Program-made: the position numbers and the translations under genes
Assembly (NCBI RefSeq): GCF_934636505.1
Contig: NZ_CAKUAL010000009.1
Location: 1 to 48,253 of the forward strand
Direction: 5' to 3'
Length of the DNA: 48,253 bases
From: an uncultured Ellagibacter sp.
Lineage (GTDB): Bacteria > Actinomycetota > Coriobacteriia > Coriobacteriales > Eggerthellaceae
Notes under the pieces: model-generated
What the model was told of the DNA's origin: nothing
Seen by the model: the letters and a program-made list of their open reading frames with translations, nothing else
Database searches by the model: none
In this document: positions 16,441 through 24,528 of the stretch, in pieces
Numbering within the stretch: the stretch's first letter is position 1
Layout: each line of letters begins with the position of its first letter

Positions 16441-17498
16441 TACTTGCCTCCTTTCACGCGCTCGAGATGCGCATCGAGCGTCTGCCTATGGCAGGCGACG
16501 AGGTGCCCCGGCTCGACTTCGATGAGCTCGGGAACTTCCTTGCGGCAAATGTCCTGCGCATAGGGGCAGCGGTTGGCGAAGTTGCACGCCTTGCCCGTAA
16601 GGCGCAGGTCAGGCGGCGTTCCGGGAATCGTGGAAAGGTCAGCTTTGCGCTCGGAAGAAAGCGAGGGCATGGAATCGAGCAGGCCCCACGTATACGGGTG
16701 CATGGGTTTGGCGTAAAGAGACTTCACGTCGGCCGCCTCGACCACCTTGCCCGCGTACATAACCATGGCTCGGTCGCACACGTCCCACACCACGCCTAAG
16801 TTGTGCGTGATGATCATAAGCCCGATGTTGTTCGTGCGCTGCAGTTCTTTAAGCAGGTGGAGCACCTGCGCCTGGACGGTAACATCGAGGGCGGTCGTGG
16901 GCTCGTCGGCCAAGATCACCTTCGCGTTGCAGCACAGCGCCATAGCGATGATGACGCGCTGGCACATGCCGCCCGAAAGCTCGAACGGGTAGGAATTGAA
17001 GCGCGCCTCGGGGTTCGGGATGTTCACCGAACGCAGCGCGGCGATCGCGACCTCGCGCGCCTCCGCCTTGCTCATGTTGCGATGGATGCGCAGGTTCTCG
17101 GTCATCTGCTGCCCGACTTTGAACACCGGGTCGAGCGAGGTCATGGGATCCTGGAAGATCATGCCGATATCGCGTCCGCGGTAGTCGCGTAGCTCCTTCT
17201 TCCCGAAGGAGAGCACGTCGCGGCCCTCAAACTCGATCGAGCCTTCCTCGATACGCGCGTTGGCCTCGAACAGTCGGATGAGGCTTTTCGCCATCATCGA
17301 CTTGCCCGAACCGCTCTCGCCGACCACGCCGAGCGTTTCCCCTCGTGAAAGGGTAAACGAGACGCCATCGACTGCGCGGGCTATACCGCTCGCAAGATGG
17401 AAATAGGTCTTGAGGTTTTTCACATCGAGAAGCACTTCGGACTCGGGATTGGCGGCGGAGCCGGCGCTTTTTTCCTGTCCGTTAACTTCGTTTGCCAT
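16440..17498 (-). CDS. oppD: Oligopeptide/dipeptide ABC transporter ATP-binding protein (OppD type)
   Basis: This 352-residue ABC ATPase carries Walker A GESGSGKSM (with Met after Lys-Ser where Thr/Met vary in this family), Q-loop MIFQDPMTSLDP, signature LSGGMCQR, Walker B VILADEPTTALD and the C-terminal cysteine cluster ACNFANRCPYAQDIC. The start is ATG 17498, with AGGTGA just upstream overlapping the oppC stop; a GTG at 17507 is less likely. It pairs with OppF. Confidence 0.94.
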   Translation of the reverse strand: MANEVNGQEKSAGSAANPESEVLLDVKNLKTYFHLASGIARAVDGVSFTLSRGETLGVVGESGSGKSMMAKSLIRLFEANARIEEGSIEFEGRDVLSFGKKELRDYRGRDIGMIFQDPMTSLDPVFKVGQQMTENLRIHRNMSKAEAREVAIAALRSVNIPNPEARFNSYPFELSGGMCQRVIIAMALCCNAKVILADEPTTALDVTVQAQVLHLLKELQRTNNIGLMIITHNLGVVWDVCDRAMVMYAGKVVEAADVKSLYAKPMHPYTWGLLDSMPSLSSERKADLSTIPGTPPDLRLTGKACNFANRCPYAQDICRKEVPELIEVEPGHLVACHRQTLDAHLERVKGGK

Positions 17499-17507
17499 AA
17501 ATCTCAC

Positions 17508-18452
17508 CTACTTCTTCATCTTCGGATCGAGCACGTCGCGAATACCGTCGCCGAGCAGGTTGAACCCGATAACGGCCACGAAGATGAACAAGCCCGAAAT
17601 GGTAGCGATATGCGGGGCGATCGCAAGGCAGGTCTGGCCTCCTCGCAGAATGTTTCCCCAGGACGGCGTCGGGATGAGGATGCCCAGGCCCAAAAAGCTC
17701 AGGCCCGCCTCGGCGATAATCGAGCCACCGACGCAGAGCGTGGCATAGACGACGACCTCGGACACCGTGCTCGGGAGAATGTGGAGCACCATAAGGCGGA
17801 GGCTCGATGCGCCGAGCACGCGCTCGACGTTGCAGAACTCCTCGTTCTTCGCAACGATGACCTTGCTTCGAACCACGCGCGCGAATCGCGGCACGTTGCC
17901 GATGCCGATCGCGAGGATGACGTTGAACACACCCGATCCCAAGATGGTGACCAGGAGCAGGGACAGGAGGATGAACGGGAAGGCGAACAGGCCGTCCATG
18001 ACACGCATGATGATCGAGTCGACGATGCCGCCCATGAAGCCGGCGACGAGGCCCAAGATGATGCCGATGACGCCGCCGAGCACCGTCGAGCCGATGGCGA
18101 CGACGATACTCATGCGCGCACCGTAGACGATGCGGCTGAACAGGTCGCGGCCCAGATCGTCGGTGCCGAAGATATGGCCGTTCACGCCGGGCTCGAGATA
18201 GGTCTCGGTGATCGACGTGGCGTTCGGATCGAACGGCGCGATGAACGGGGCGAAGATGCCGATTACGAGCATCACGATAACGATGAAGAGTCCGATGACC
18301 GCAGACTTGTTCCTGATGAACTTGCGCCATGCGCTGTTAGCCTTGCGCTCCTTCTGGATCATCGCCTCTTTGGCGGCCTCGGTGATGGCTCCGTCAACGA
18401 CCTCCATCTCGGCCCCGGAAGTCGCTGCAGCTGCCGATTTCTCTTTAAACAT
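17508..18452 (-). CDS. oppC: Peptide ABC transporter permease (OppC/DppC type)
   Basis: This 314-residue inner-membrane permease has a long soluble N-terminus, then about six helices. The family signature FGTDDLGRDLFSRIVYGARMS follows the first extracytoplasmic loop (shortened here), and the EAA loop is GASSLRLMVLHILP. The ATG lies within the end of oppB (eight-base overlap), with GAAGGGGGCC upstream. It forms the translocation pore with OppB. Confidence 0.93.
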   Translation of the reverse strand: MFKEKSAAAATSGAEMEVVDGAITEAAKEAMIQKERKANSAWRKFIRNKSAVIGLFIVIVMLVIGIFAPFIAPFDPNATSITETYLEPGVNGHIFGTDDLGRDLFSRIVYGARMSIVVAIGSTVLGGVIGIILGLVAGFMGGIVDSIIMRVMDGLFAFPFILLSLLLVTILGSGVFNVILAIGIGNVPRFARVVRSKVIVAKNEEFCNVERVLGASSLRLMVLHILPSTVSEVVVYATLCVGGSIIAEAGLSFLGLGILIPTPSWGNILRGGQTCLAIAPHIATISGLFIFVAVIGFNLLGDGIRDVLDPKMKK

Positions 18453-19416
18453 TGTTGGCCCCCTTCTTCGCCTCAGCAGCAACCTTGGGGTTGATGACCA
18501 TGTACAGCAAGTCGGTGATGAGGTTGATGACGACGAACGCGATGGCGACGACGAGCACCGTCGCCTGGATAAGCGAGTAGTCGCGGTTGTCGATCGCCGA
18601 CGTGATCATGGTGCCCATGCCAGGCCAAGCGAAGACGTTCTCGGTAAGGACAGCGCCCGCGAAGCAGCCGGCGAACTGAATGGCAATGACGGTGATGATG
18701 GGGGGAAGCGCGTTTTTGAGCGCATGCTTCCACGTGATGGACGCCTCGCTCACGCCGCGGGCGCGCATGGCGCGCACGGAGTCGCTTCCAAGCGTCTCGA
18801 TCATCGACGAACGGGTGATGCGCGTGAACGTACCCATCGGGATGATGGCCAGACAGAAGCAGGGGAGCACCAAGTGGCTGATGAAGCCTATGAGGCCGTC
18901 TTTCTCTATCGACCCCATGCCATAGCTCGGCAGCCAGCCGAGCGTGACCGAGAAGAGGAGCACGAGCATGATGCCGACCCAGAACACCGGCGCGGAAACG
19001 CCGAACAGGGACAGCACGGTAAGGACGTAGTCGACGATGCTGTTCTGCTTCCTTGCGGAGACAACGCCGAAGACGACGCCGAAGACCACCGCGATGATGA
19101 GCGCGATGACCGAGATGAGCAGAGTGTTCGGGAGACGTTGCGCGATCATGTCGATAGCGGGCTGATTAAAATAGTACGAAGTCCCGAAATCACCTTGACA
19201 TATGCTCACAAGGTAGTTCCAAAATTGAACGATGATTGGATCGTCCAATCCAAGTGACGCACGCATCTCTTCGACTTTGCTTACGTCATATTGGTCGCCA
19301 ACCATAGCGGCAACAGGGTCGCCAGGAATAAGGCGCGTCGCGATAAACGTGAAGGCAACGACAACGAAGAGCGTTGGAATCAGTTGAAGCAGACGCCGCA
19401 GGATGATTTTCGCCAT
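18445..19416 (-). CDS. oppB: Peptide ABC transporter permease (OppB/DppB type)
   Basis: This 323-residue permease has six predicted membrane helices. It has the N-terminal RRLLQLIPTLFVV helix, the TRLIPGDPV motif, the EARTSLGLD-like segment MRASLGLDDPI, and the EAA loop RARGVSEASITWKHALKNA (shortened). It is the first gene after the oppA terminator. GGGAGATGG lies upstream of ATG 19416. Confidence 0.93.
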   Translation of the reverse strand: MAKIILRRLLQLIPTLFVVVAFTFIATRLIPGDPVAAMVGDQYDVSKVEEMRASLGLDDPIIVQFWNYLVSICQGDFGTSYYFNQPAIDMIAQRLPNTLLISVIALIIAVVFGVVFGVVSARKQNSIVDYVLTVLSLFGVSAPVFWVGIMLVLLFSVTLGWLPSYGMGSIEKDGLIGFISHLVLPCFCLAIIPMGTFTRITRSSMIETLGSDSVRAMRARGVSEASITWKHALKNALPPIITVIAIQFAGCFAGAVLTENVFAWPGMGTMITSAIDNRDYSLIQATVLVVAIAFVVINLITDLLYMVINPKVAAEAKKGANNV

Positions 19417-19435
19417 GAGCGGTCACCATCTCCCT

Positions 19436-19470
19436 TCAAAAAGGTGCGACCCGGCAAACCGGGCCGCACC
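19436..19470 (-). terminator. Intrinsic terminator between oppA and oppB
   Basis: On the minus strand GGTGCGGCCCGG and CCGGGTCGCACC form a 12-bp stem (one G-U) with a TTTG loop, followed by TTTTTGAA. It lies 28 bases after the oppA stop and 20 bases before oppB. Partial read-through here would give more binding protein than permease. Confidence 0.85.
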
Positions 19471-19497
19471 CAAAATCTCACCTAGCAGGCCGATATC

Positions 19498-21141
19498 CTA
19501 CTTCTCTTTCCAGATGTTGATGCCAGAGCCCTCAAGTCCGCAGACGCGCATGACGGCCTTGTTCTCCTGAACGTAGCCGTGCACTTCCTTGCGCAGGCCC
19601 CAAGAGAGCTTGGTCGTCGCGTAGAAGGCGGCGATGGGGGTCTTGAGCGCGATTTCGTTGAGCTCCTCGTAGAGGTCCTTACGTTCCTGCTGGTCGGTGA
19701 GCGTCAGCGCCTCGTTGATGATCGCGTCGGTCGCGGGGTCGCTGTAGCAGAAGGCGTTGTAGTTAGTGTGGATCTTGTCGGAGTTCAGGAAGTAGCCGAC
19801 GAACGTCGCCGGGTCGGCCGAGCCACCCTGGCCGTTGATCCACATCTGCACCTTGTTGTTGAGGTAGCGGTCGGTGACCTCGGTAGAGGAGACACTCTGG
19901 ATCTCGACGTTCACGCCGATCTGCTTGAGCTGCTCCTGGACGAGGGTCGCGGCCTGGACATAAGCGTTCTGGGTGCCAATGGTGAGGACGATGTCGAAGC
20001 CGTTGGGATAGCCGGCCTCGGCGAGCAGGGACTTCGCCTTCTCGACGTCATATGCGGGAACGAGCGATTCCTGCTCCTCGCTGTAGCCCCAGGAGACCTT
20101 CGGCACGGGCAGGACCGACAGCTCGCCGTCGCCGTTGGCGTAGACGCCGTCGACGAGGGTCTTGCGGTCGATTGCGGTCGAGAGGGCCTCGCGCACCTTG
20201 TCGTTGGACAGGATGGGGTCGGAGAGGTTGAAGCCGATGTAGGCAAGGCGCGGCTCGGTGTTCTGGGAGAGCACGAGCTTGTCGCTTGCGGAAACCTGCT
20301 TGATGAGCTGGCCCGTGACGTTGAGGGAGATGTCGATTTCGCCCGTGGTCAGCGCGTTCACAGCCTGAGCGTCCTCGGTGATGATGTGGTACTCGATGCC
20401 GTCGAGGTTCGGCTCGACGCCCCAGTACTTGTCGAACTTCGAGAGCTTCGTCGTCTGGTCGGGGGTGTGCTCGTCGACCTTGAACGGGCCGGTCGAGACG
20501 GGATGCATGCCGAATTCCTCGCCCCAGCCTTCGACTTCCTCTTTCGGAACCATGAGAACGGAAGAGGAGGTGAGCTCATGCAGGAAGGTCGCGTTGGCGT
20601 CCTTCAGGTGGCACACAACCGTCTTGTCATCGGTGGCCTCGGCGTAATCGAGGAAGAACAGGTAGTTGCACCAGTAGTCCTTCGCGCGGTTCACCGAGTA
20701 AGCGACGTCCTCGGAGGTGAGAAGGCGGCCGTCCTGGAACTTGCCAGGCTGGAAGTACACATCGTCGCGAATGGTGAACGTGTACGTTTTGCCGTCTTCG
20801 GAGATTTCCCACTTGGTGGCGATACAAGGCAGATATTCACTCTGATCGATGTTCTCCTGCACGAGCGTGTCGCCGTAGTTCTGGCAGATCTGATCGGCGG
20901 TGGTGGAGTCGACGTAAAGCGGGTCGAGCGACTTCGCCGAAACCGTACGGTTGAGCGCGACTTTGAGGACGCCGCCCTTCACGACTTCCCCGGAGCCGCT
21001 TTGGCTCGCTCCAGACGAAGCCTGAGAGCCACCGCCGTTGCCCGAGCATCCGGCCAACCCGAACAAAGCCGTGGTTGCAGCAGCGGTTGCAGTGACGCCG
21101 ACGAACTGTCGCCTGCTCAGAGTGCTCTTTTCCTTCTCCAT
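19498..21141 (-). CDS. oppA: Peptide ABC transporter substrate-binding lipoprotein
   Basis: This 547-residue SBP_bac_5-family protein captures peptides outside the membrane. The N-terminus has a twin-arginine motif (SRRQFVG) followed by a hydrophobic stretch and a lipobox (GLAGC), so it is a Tat-exported lipoprotein; a Ser/Gly-rich linker follows. The body has the family pattern: LDPLYVD, TYTFTIRDDVYF, GRLLTSEDVAYSVNRA and STGPFKV. ATG 21141 is preceded by AAAGGAACGAAGG. It is the first gene of the opp-peptidase operon and is separated from oppB by a terminator. Confidence 0.94.
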   Translation of the reverse strand: MEKEKSTLSRRQFVGVTATAAATTALFGLAGCSGNGGGSQASSGASQSGSGEVVKGGVLKVALNRTVSAKSLDPLYVDSTTADQICQNYGDTLVQENIDQSEYLPCIATKWEISEDGKTYTFTIRDDVYFQPGKFQDGRLLTSEDVAYSVNRAKDYWCNYLFFLDYAEATDDKTVVCHLKDANATFLHELTSSSVLMVPKEEVEGWGEEFGMHPVSTGPFKVDEHTPDQTTKLSKFDKYWGVEPNLDGIEYHIITEDAQAVNALTTGEIDISLNVTGQLIKQVSASDKLVLSQNTEPRLAYIGFNLSDPILSNDKVREALSTAIDRKTLVDGVYANGDGELSVLPVPKVSWGYSEEQESLVPAYDVEKAKSLLAEAGYPNGFDIVLTIGTQNAYVQAATLVQEQLKQIGVNVEIQSVSSTEVTDRYLNNKVQMWINGQGGSADPATFVGYFLNSDKIHTNYNAFCYSDPATDAIINEALTLTDQQERKDLYEELNEIALKTPIAAFYATTKLSWGLRKEVHGYVQENKAVMRVCGLEGSGINIWKEK

Positions 21142-21475
21142 GACCTTCGTTCCTTTCCTTCCCAACATGCCTTTCCCATTTTTGACATGCCCCAAGGCGC
21201 CCTTACGCCAAGGTAGTCGTGCGCGCCTGTTGGCTTGCGCGCTTCACCCTTCCAGGCTCGGCAGCGCTCGCGTTCCCTTTCGCGCATGACGGTCACTTTA
21301 CGCATCGAAGTATTTCGACACTGTTTCAACCGATACAGATTTTATCCGACTCCGCCATATCCACAAAAACTGATAGGTTTTCGGCTAAATCTTTTCGATT
21401 TCGTAACCGTTCGACTACTTTATCATGATATAACCATACAAGTTCTAGAAACCTAGGAGAAAGGAAGCTGTACGC
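21142..21475. promoter_or_regulatory. Divergent regulatory region between oppA and the tautomerase-like genes
   Basis: This 334-base region contains no gene. It is A/T-rich at 21300-21440. On the minus strand a TAAAAT hexamer with TTTGTG 17 bases upstream could drive oppA. On the plus strand a TATAAC hexamer overlaps the palindrome TATCATGATA (21421-21430), a possible operator for 21476. The oppA leader is more than 150 bases long if the first of these promoters is used. Confidence 0.35.
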
Positions 21476-21847
21476 ATGGCAACTATTTTTGCCGCCACGT
21501 CGCTCGACCTGACGGAAGAGCAGAGGGATTCGCTTGCGGATGCCCTCATCAACGATCTGGGCACGATTTACAAGCACGCGCTTTCGTTCAACCTGGTTCA
21601 GATTCCCCAAGACAGCTGCCGAGGAGATTCGATCAACCAGACGACGTTCTTCGTATGCGTGCCGCCTTACGCGACCCTCGAGAAGAAACGCGAGACCATC
21701 GAGCTTCTGCACAACACGATGGTCCGCGAGACCGGATACCAAGGCGAGCTGAAGAACATCGTCCTTTTCCAGTACCACGATGACGACGGGGTTGGAAAAG
21801 ACGGCGAGCTGTTCGCCGACATCAAGGCTCGCAAGGCTCAAGGCTAG
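21476..21847 (+). CDS. Tautomerase-superfamily-like protein, copy 1
   Basis: This 123-residue protein has two successive beta-alpha-beta units. The first is TIFAATSLDLTEEQRDSLADAL (shortened) and the second is TFFVCVPPYATLEKKRETIELL, ending in ELKNIVLFQYHDDDGVGKDGEL. This layout resembles cis-CaaD/Tautomerase_3 proteins. The N-terminal residue after Met is Ala, not the catalytic Pro1, so a tautomerase mechanism is doubtful. AAAGGAAG precedes ATG 21476. It is followed after 101 bases by a paralogue (21949). The fold assignment is from pattern only. Confidence 0.6.
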   Translation: MATIFAATSLDLTEEQRDSLADALINDLGTIYKHALSFNLVQIPQDSCRGDSINQTTFFVCVPPYATLEKKRETIELLHNTMVRETGYQGELKNIVLFQYHDDDGVGKDGELFADIKARKAQG

Positions 21848-21948
21848 CTCGAGAAGCCGGGCAGCCGGGTTTTCGCGCCGTCCATACGCGCGGCGCGGTT
21901 TTGAATCGACAACCACATCGCAAAGATGATCCTGAAAGGGGATTTTTC

Positions 21949-22314
21949 ATGTCTACCATTTTCGTCGCAACCTCCATCAACCTCGAAGGCGAAGAGAAGA
22001 AGCAGTTCCTCGACACCATCGAGGGTGCCGTCGCCGAGGTGTTCAAGTGCTATTCCATCTACTACACGCCGGTCCCTAAGGAGAACTGCTCCGAGTGCGC
22101 GAAGGACCAGATCACCTTCTTCGTGTTCGTGCCGCCCTACATGGAGATCGAGCGCCGTCGCAAGCTCATCAAGGTGCTCGACGAAGCCGCCAACAAGGCC
22201 GTCGGCTACCGCGGCGAGCTGAAGAACATCGTCATCTTCAAGTACCATGACGACGAGGCTTGCGGCGTTGATGGCGTGCTGCGCGCCGACGCGAAAGCAG
22301 CTGCAGAGAAATAG
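21949..22314 (+). CDS. Tautomerase-superfamily-like protein, copy 2
   Basis: This 121-residue paralogue of the preceding gene shares the blocks TIFVATSINLEGEE, ITFFVFVPPYMEIERRRKLI and GELKNIVIFKYHDDEA. Ser follows the initiator Met, so Pro1 is again absent. AAAGGGG lies about seven bases before ATG 21949; a longer in-frame start at 21901 is unlikely. The pair probably arose by tandem duplication and may form a hetero-oligomer. The aldo/keto reductase starts 34 bases downstream, so the genes are likely an operon. Confidence 0.6.
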   Translation: MSTIFVATSINLEGEEKKQFLDTIEGAVAEVFKCYSIYYTPVPKENCSECAKDQITFFVFVPPYMEIERRRKLIKVLDEAANKAVGYRGELKNIVIFKYHDDEACGVDGVLRADAKAAAEK

Positions 22315-22347
22315 TTGTATCGACCCTTCGTTTGTAGGCAGGTCTCT

Positions 22348-23343
22348 ATGAAGTACATGAACATCGGACACTCCGACGTCAAGACTTCCATCATCACGCT
22401 GGGAGCTTGGTCGATCGGCGGCGGAAGCTGGTGGAAGAACACCGAGGACGAGCTGTCCATCAAGACCATCCACCGCGCGCTCGAGCTGGGCATCAATACG
22501 ATCGACACCGCGCCCATCTACGGTCTTGGCCACAGCGAGGAAATCGTCGGCAAGGCCATCAGCGGCAACCGTGACGAGTTCGTCATCTCCACGAAGGCGA
22601 CCTTCGACTGGGACACCGGCGTGGGCCGTTATTGGAACGACGTCGACGGCCACAAGGTATATGTCGATCACAGCTACGAGGGCATCAAGAAGGACTGCGA
22701 GAACAGCCTGAAGCGCCTGGGCACCGACCATATCGACATCTACTACGCGCACAACCCCGCGAAGGACACGAGCGTGTACCCGGTCGAGGACACCGTTCGC
22801 GCGCTCATGGACCTGAAGAAGGAGGGCAAGGTTCTCGCGCTTGGCCTCTCCAACGCCCAGCCGGACGTCATCCAGGATTGGCTCGACCATGGCTGCGAGC
22901 TGGACATCATCCAGCGCAAGTACAGCATGCTCACCCGTAACGTCGAAGAGGGCGTGCTGCCGCTTTGCCGCGAGAAGGGCATGTCCTACCACGCATATTC
23001 GCCGCTCGAGCGCGGTATTCTCGCGGGCACCGTTCCCGCTGACCGCGTCGTGCCGAAGGGCGACGCCCGCGACGGCGAGCTGTGGTGGAAGCCCGACCGC
23101 CTTCCGAGCGCCGTCAAGTTCGTTGACGGCCTCGCCGACATCTGCGAGGAATACCAGTGCACGCGCGTGCAGCTCGCTGTCGCGTTCCTGCGTGCGCAGG
23201 GCGACTTCGTGAACGTCATCTGCGGCGCTCACAAGCCCGAGCAGATCGAGGCAGACGCGCCGGCGGCCGATGTCGAGCTTTCGAGCGAGACGGTGGCCGA
23301 CATCCGCAAGCGCCTCGCCGCGCTTGACGCCGAGTTCGAATAG
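22348..23343 (+). CDS. Aldo/keto reductase
   Basis: This 331-residue protein is a TIM-barrel NAD(P)H-dependent oxidoreductase. The catalytic tetrad is visible: Asp in NTIDTAPIYG, Tyr in IYGLGHSE, Lys in VISTKATFD and His in DIYYAHNPAK. LALGLSNAQPDVI follows as in other members, and the cofactor-binding C-terminal part has VICGAHKPEQIEAD. The start ATG 22348 has only a modest ribosome site (GCAGG), fitting translation within an operon. The substrate is unknown. A terminator follows directly. Confidence 0.9.
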   Translation: MKYMNIGHSDVKTSIITLGAWSIGGGSWWKNTEDELSIKTIHRALELGINTIDTAPIYGLGHSEEIVGKAISGNRDEFVISTKATFDWDTGVGRYWNDVDGHKVYVDHSYEGIKKDCENSLKRLGTDHIDIYYAHNPAKDTSVYPVEDTVRALMDLKKEGKVLALGLSNAQPDVIQDWLDHGCELDIIQRKYSMLTRNVEEGVLPLCREKGMSYHAYSPLERGILAGTVPADRVVPKGDARDGELWWKPDRLPSAVKFVDGLADICEEYQCTRVQLAVAFLRAQGDFVNVICGAHKPEQIEADAPAADVELSSETVADIRKRLAALDAEFE

Positions 23344-23351
23344 GGCTCGGC

Positions 23352-23378
23352 TGCGTTTCGCGAAACGCATTGCTTTTT
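23352..23378 (+). terminator. Terminator of the tautomerase-like/AKR unit
   Basis: TGCGTTTCGCGAAACGCA is a self-complementary stem at 23352-23369, followed by TTGCTTTTT, nine bases after the AKR stop. Confidence 0.8.
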
Positions 23379-23385
23379 CAAGGGC

Positions 23386-23498
23386 CCCTTCAAGTCGCTC
23401 GGTCGCCGAAACCGGCCTTGGCTTGAGGGGGTTCCTTTTATGGCGGCCCTGGTCGTGGATCGTATCGCTCGCTGCTGGAAGTCGGCGGGCGATACGAT
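23386..23498 (+). other. Two further hairpins between AKR and ATC-hydrolase-family genes
   Basis: CCCCTTCAAG pairs with CTTGAGGGG (one G-U) and is followed by TTCCTTTT, a second terminator shape (about 23386-23440). Then ATCGTATCGC (23459-23468) and GCGATACGAT (23489-23498) form a 10-bp stem, whose distal arm lies 83 bases before the next start codon. The third hairpin may be a leader structure or an operator. Confidence 0.6.
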
Positions 23499-23581
23499 AG
23501 GAGAGTGCCAGGGGGAGAGGGACGGCGCAGCTTCGACATTTCCACGCGCCGCCGAACAATAATTAAGACGGGAGTTATCAC

Positions 23582-24073
23582 ATGGCAACTGAAAACGAGA
23601 CGGCGGCAGGCAACGACGCGATCTTCTCGCTCGAGCAGATGCGAGGTGCCTACGAGCATCGCGCGCTGTGGCTTCACTACCTGGCCGAGAAGGCCGTCGA
23701 GGACGGGGAGAACGGCCCGCTCCACCAGGCGATCCGCAAGTGCGGCCTCTACCATGCCGACGTGAGGTTCGCGCCCTTCACCTCGATGGACGCCTTCGAC
23801 GAGGTGTTCCAGTCCGAGCCTGCAAAGAGCGTCTTCGAGATGGAGACCATCGAGAAGGACGACGACACGTTGTCGATCGACTTCCATTACTGCCCGCTCG
23901 TTGAGGCGTGGAAGAAGCTCGGCCTTCCGCAGGACGAGATTTCCGCACTGTGCGACATCGCGATGGACGGCGACCGCGGCATCATCGAGGGGCTCGGCTG
24001 CCTGAAGTTCGACCTCCCGAAGACCATCGCCAACGGCGACGACGTCTGCCAGATCCGCATCACCAGGAAGTAA
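23582..24073 (+). CDS. L-2-amino-thiazoline-4-carboxylic acid (ATC) hydrolase family protein
   Basis: This 163-residue protein has the ATC-hydrolase-family core: DTLSIDFHYCPLVEAWKKLGL (shortened) and LCDIAMDGDRGI, with a terminal QIRITRK strand. The reference enzyme opens L-2-amino-thiazoline-4-carboxylate on the route to L-cysteine. Most homologues in gut actinobacteria are uncharacterised, so this activity is not assured. A GGGAG ribosome site precedes ATG 23582. It has its own terminator downstream. The cysteine-desulfidase-type gene at 9552 is 13 kb away, so a functional link is only speculative. Confidence 0.75.
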   Translation: MATENETAAGNDAIFSLEQMRGAYEHRALWLHYLAEKAVEDGENGPLHQAIRKCGLYHADVRFAPFTSMDAFDEVFQSEPAKSVFEMETIEKDDDTLSIDFHYCPLVEAWKKLGLPQDEISALCDIAMDGDRGIIEGLGCLKFDLPKTIANGDDVCQIRITRK

Positions 24074-24228
24074 CGTTCGCTTGGTGTGACGGGCGCTCGG
24101 ACGATGGCCCTGACGCCAAGAAGGCGCAACGATCACGAACGGCGATACTGCGCACGTTTTATTTGCTCGATCGAATGAGATGATAAATAGAAAACGATGC
24201 CGTGCTCGACGGCAACACCGTTCGACAA

Positions 24229-24266
24229 CGAGGGCATCTTTCACGAGAAGATGCCCTCGGTTTATA
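24229..24266 (+). terminator. Terminator after the ATC-hydrolase-family gene
   Basis: CGAGGGCATCTT (24229-24240) pairs perfectly with AAGATGCCCTCG (24248-24259) around a seven-base loop, followed by GTTTAT. Confidence 0.75.
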
Positions 24267-24304
24267 CCAGGATCAGGCTCCCCTTCTGCATTTTACAATT
24301 CGTG

Positions 24305-24346
24305 ATAATCGAGATTATGTAAACTATTGTCAATCGAGACAATAGT
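24305..24346 (-). promoter_or_regulatory. Orphan promoter embedded in two palindromes
   Basis: On the minus strand TTGACA (24333-24328) and GATTAT (24310-24305) are exactly 17 bases apart, a near-consensus sigma-70 promoter. The -35 lies in palindrome ACTATTGTC/GACAATAGT (24323-24346) and the -10 in ATAATC/GATTAT (24305-24318); both share a TCGA-type core. An AGAAGGGGAG ribosome-site-like word follows near 24280, but no open frame of useful length does. It looks like the 5' end of a lost gene. Confidence 0.5.
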
Positions 24347-24528
24347 CCCTTTGATCATACCGTCAAGGCGCTTTTCACTCGGGAAATCGAACTGCAATTG
24401 TTGCGGGGAACATTGGCCGCCATTTTCCAGCAAAGCGGACTCGCGCCAACATCGGGCGTCCGATTGGGCAACAGCCACGAACGCCCGAGCGCACCAGCCT
24501 TGACGCGTCTGCGCACCCGGCAGAGTGA
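24347..24528. other. Non-coding stretch before the lipoprotein stop
   Basis: Part of the 455-base gap between 24073 and 24529. Apart from the terminator and orphan promoter listed separately, nothing is recognised here. A 61-codon minus-strand frame (24293-24478) crosses the promoter and is judged spurious. Confidence 0.4.

Noticed and set aside
21844..23559. A 571-codon minus-strand frame opposite the tautomerase-like and AKR genes
   Set aside because: It is a mirror of high-GC codon bias; the plus strand carries recognisable proteins and ribosome sites.
24293..24478. A 61-codon minus-strand frame over the orphan promoter
   Set aside because: It contains the promoter and palindromes, has no ribosome site and no recognisable sequence.
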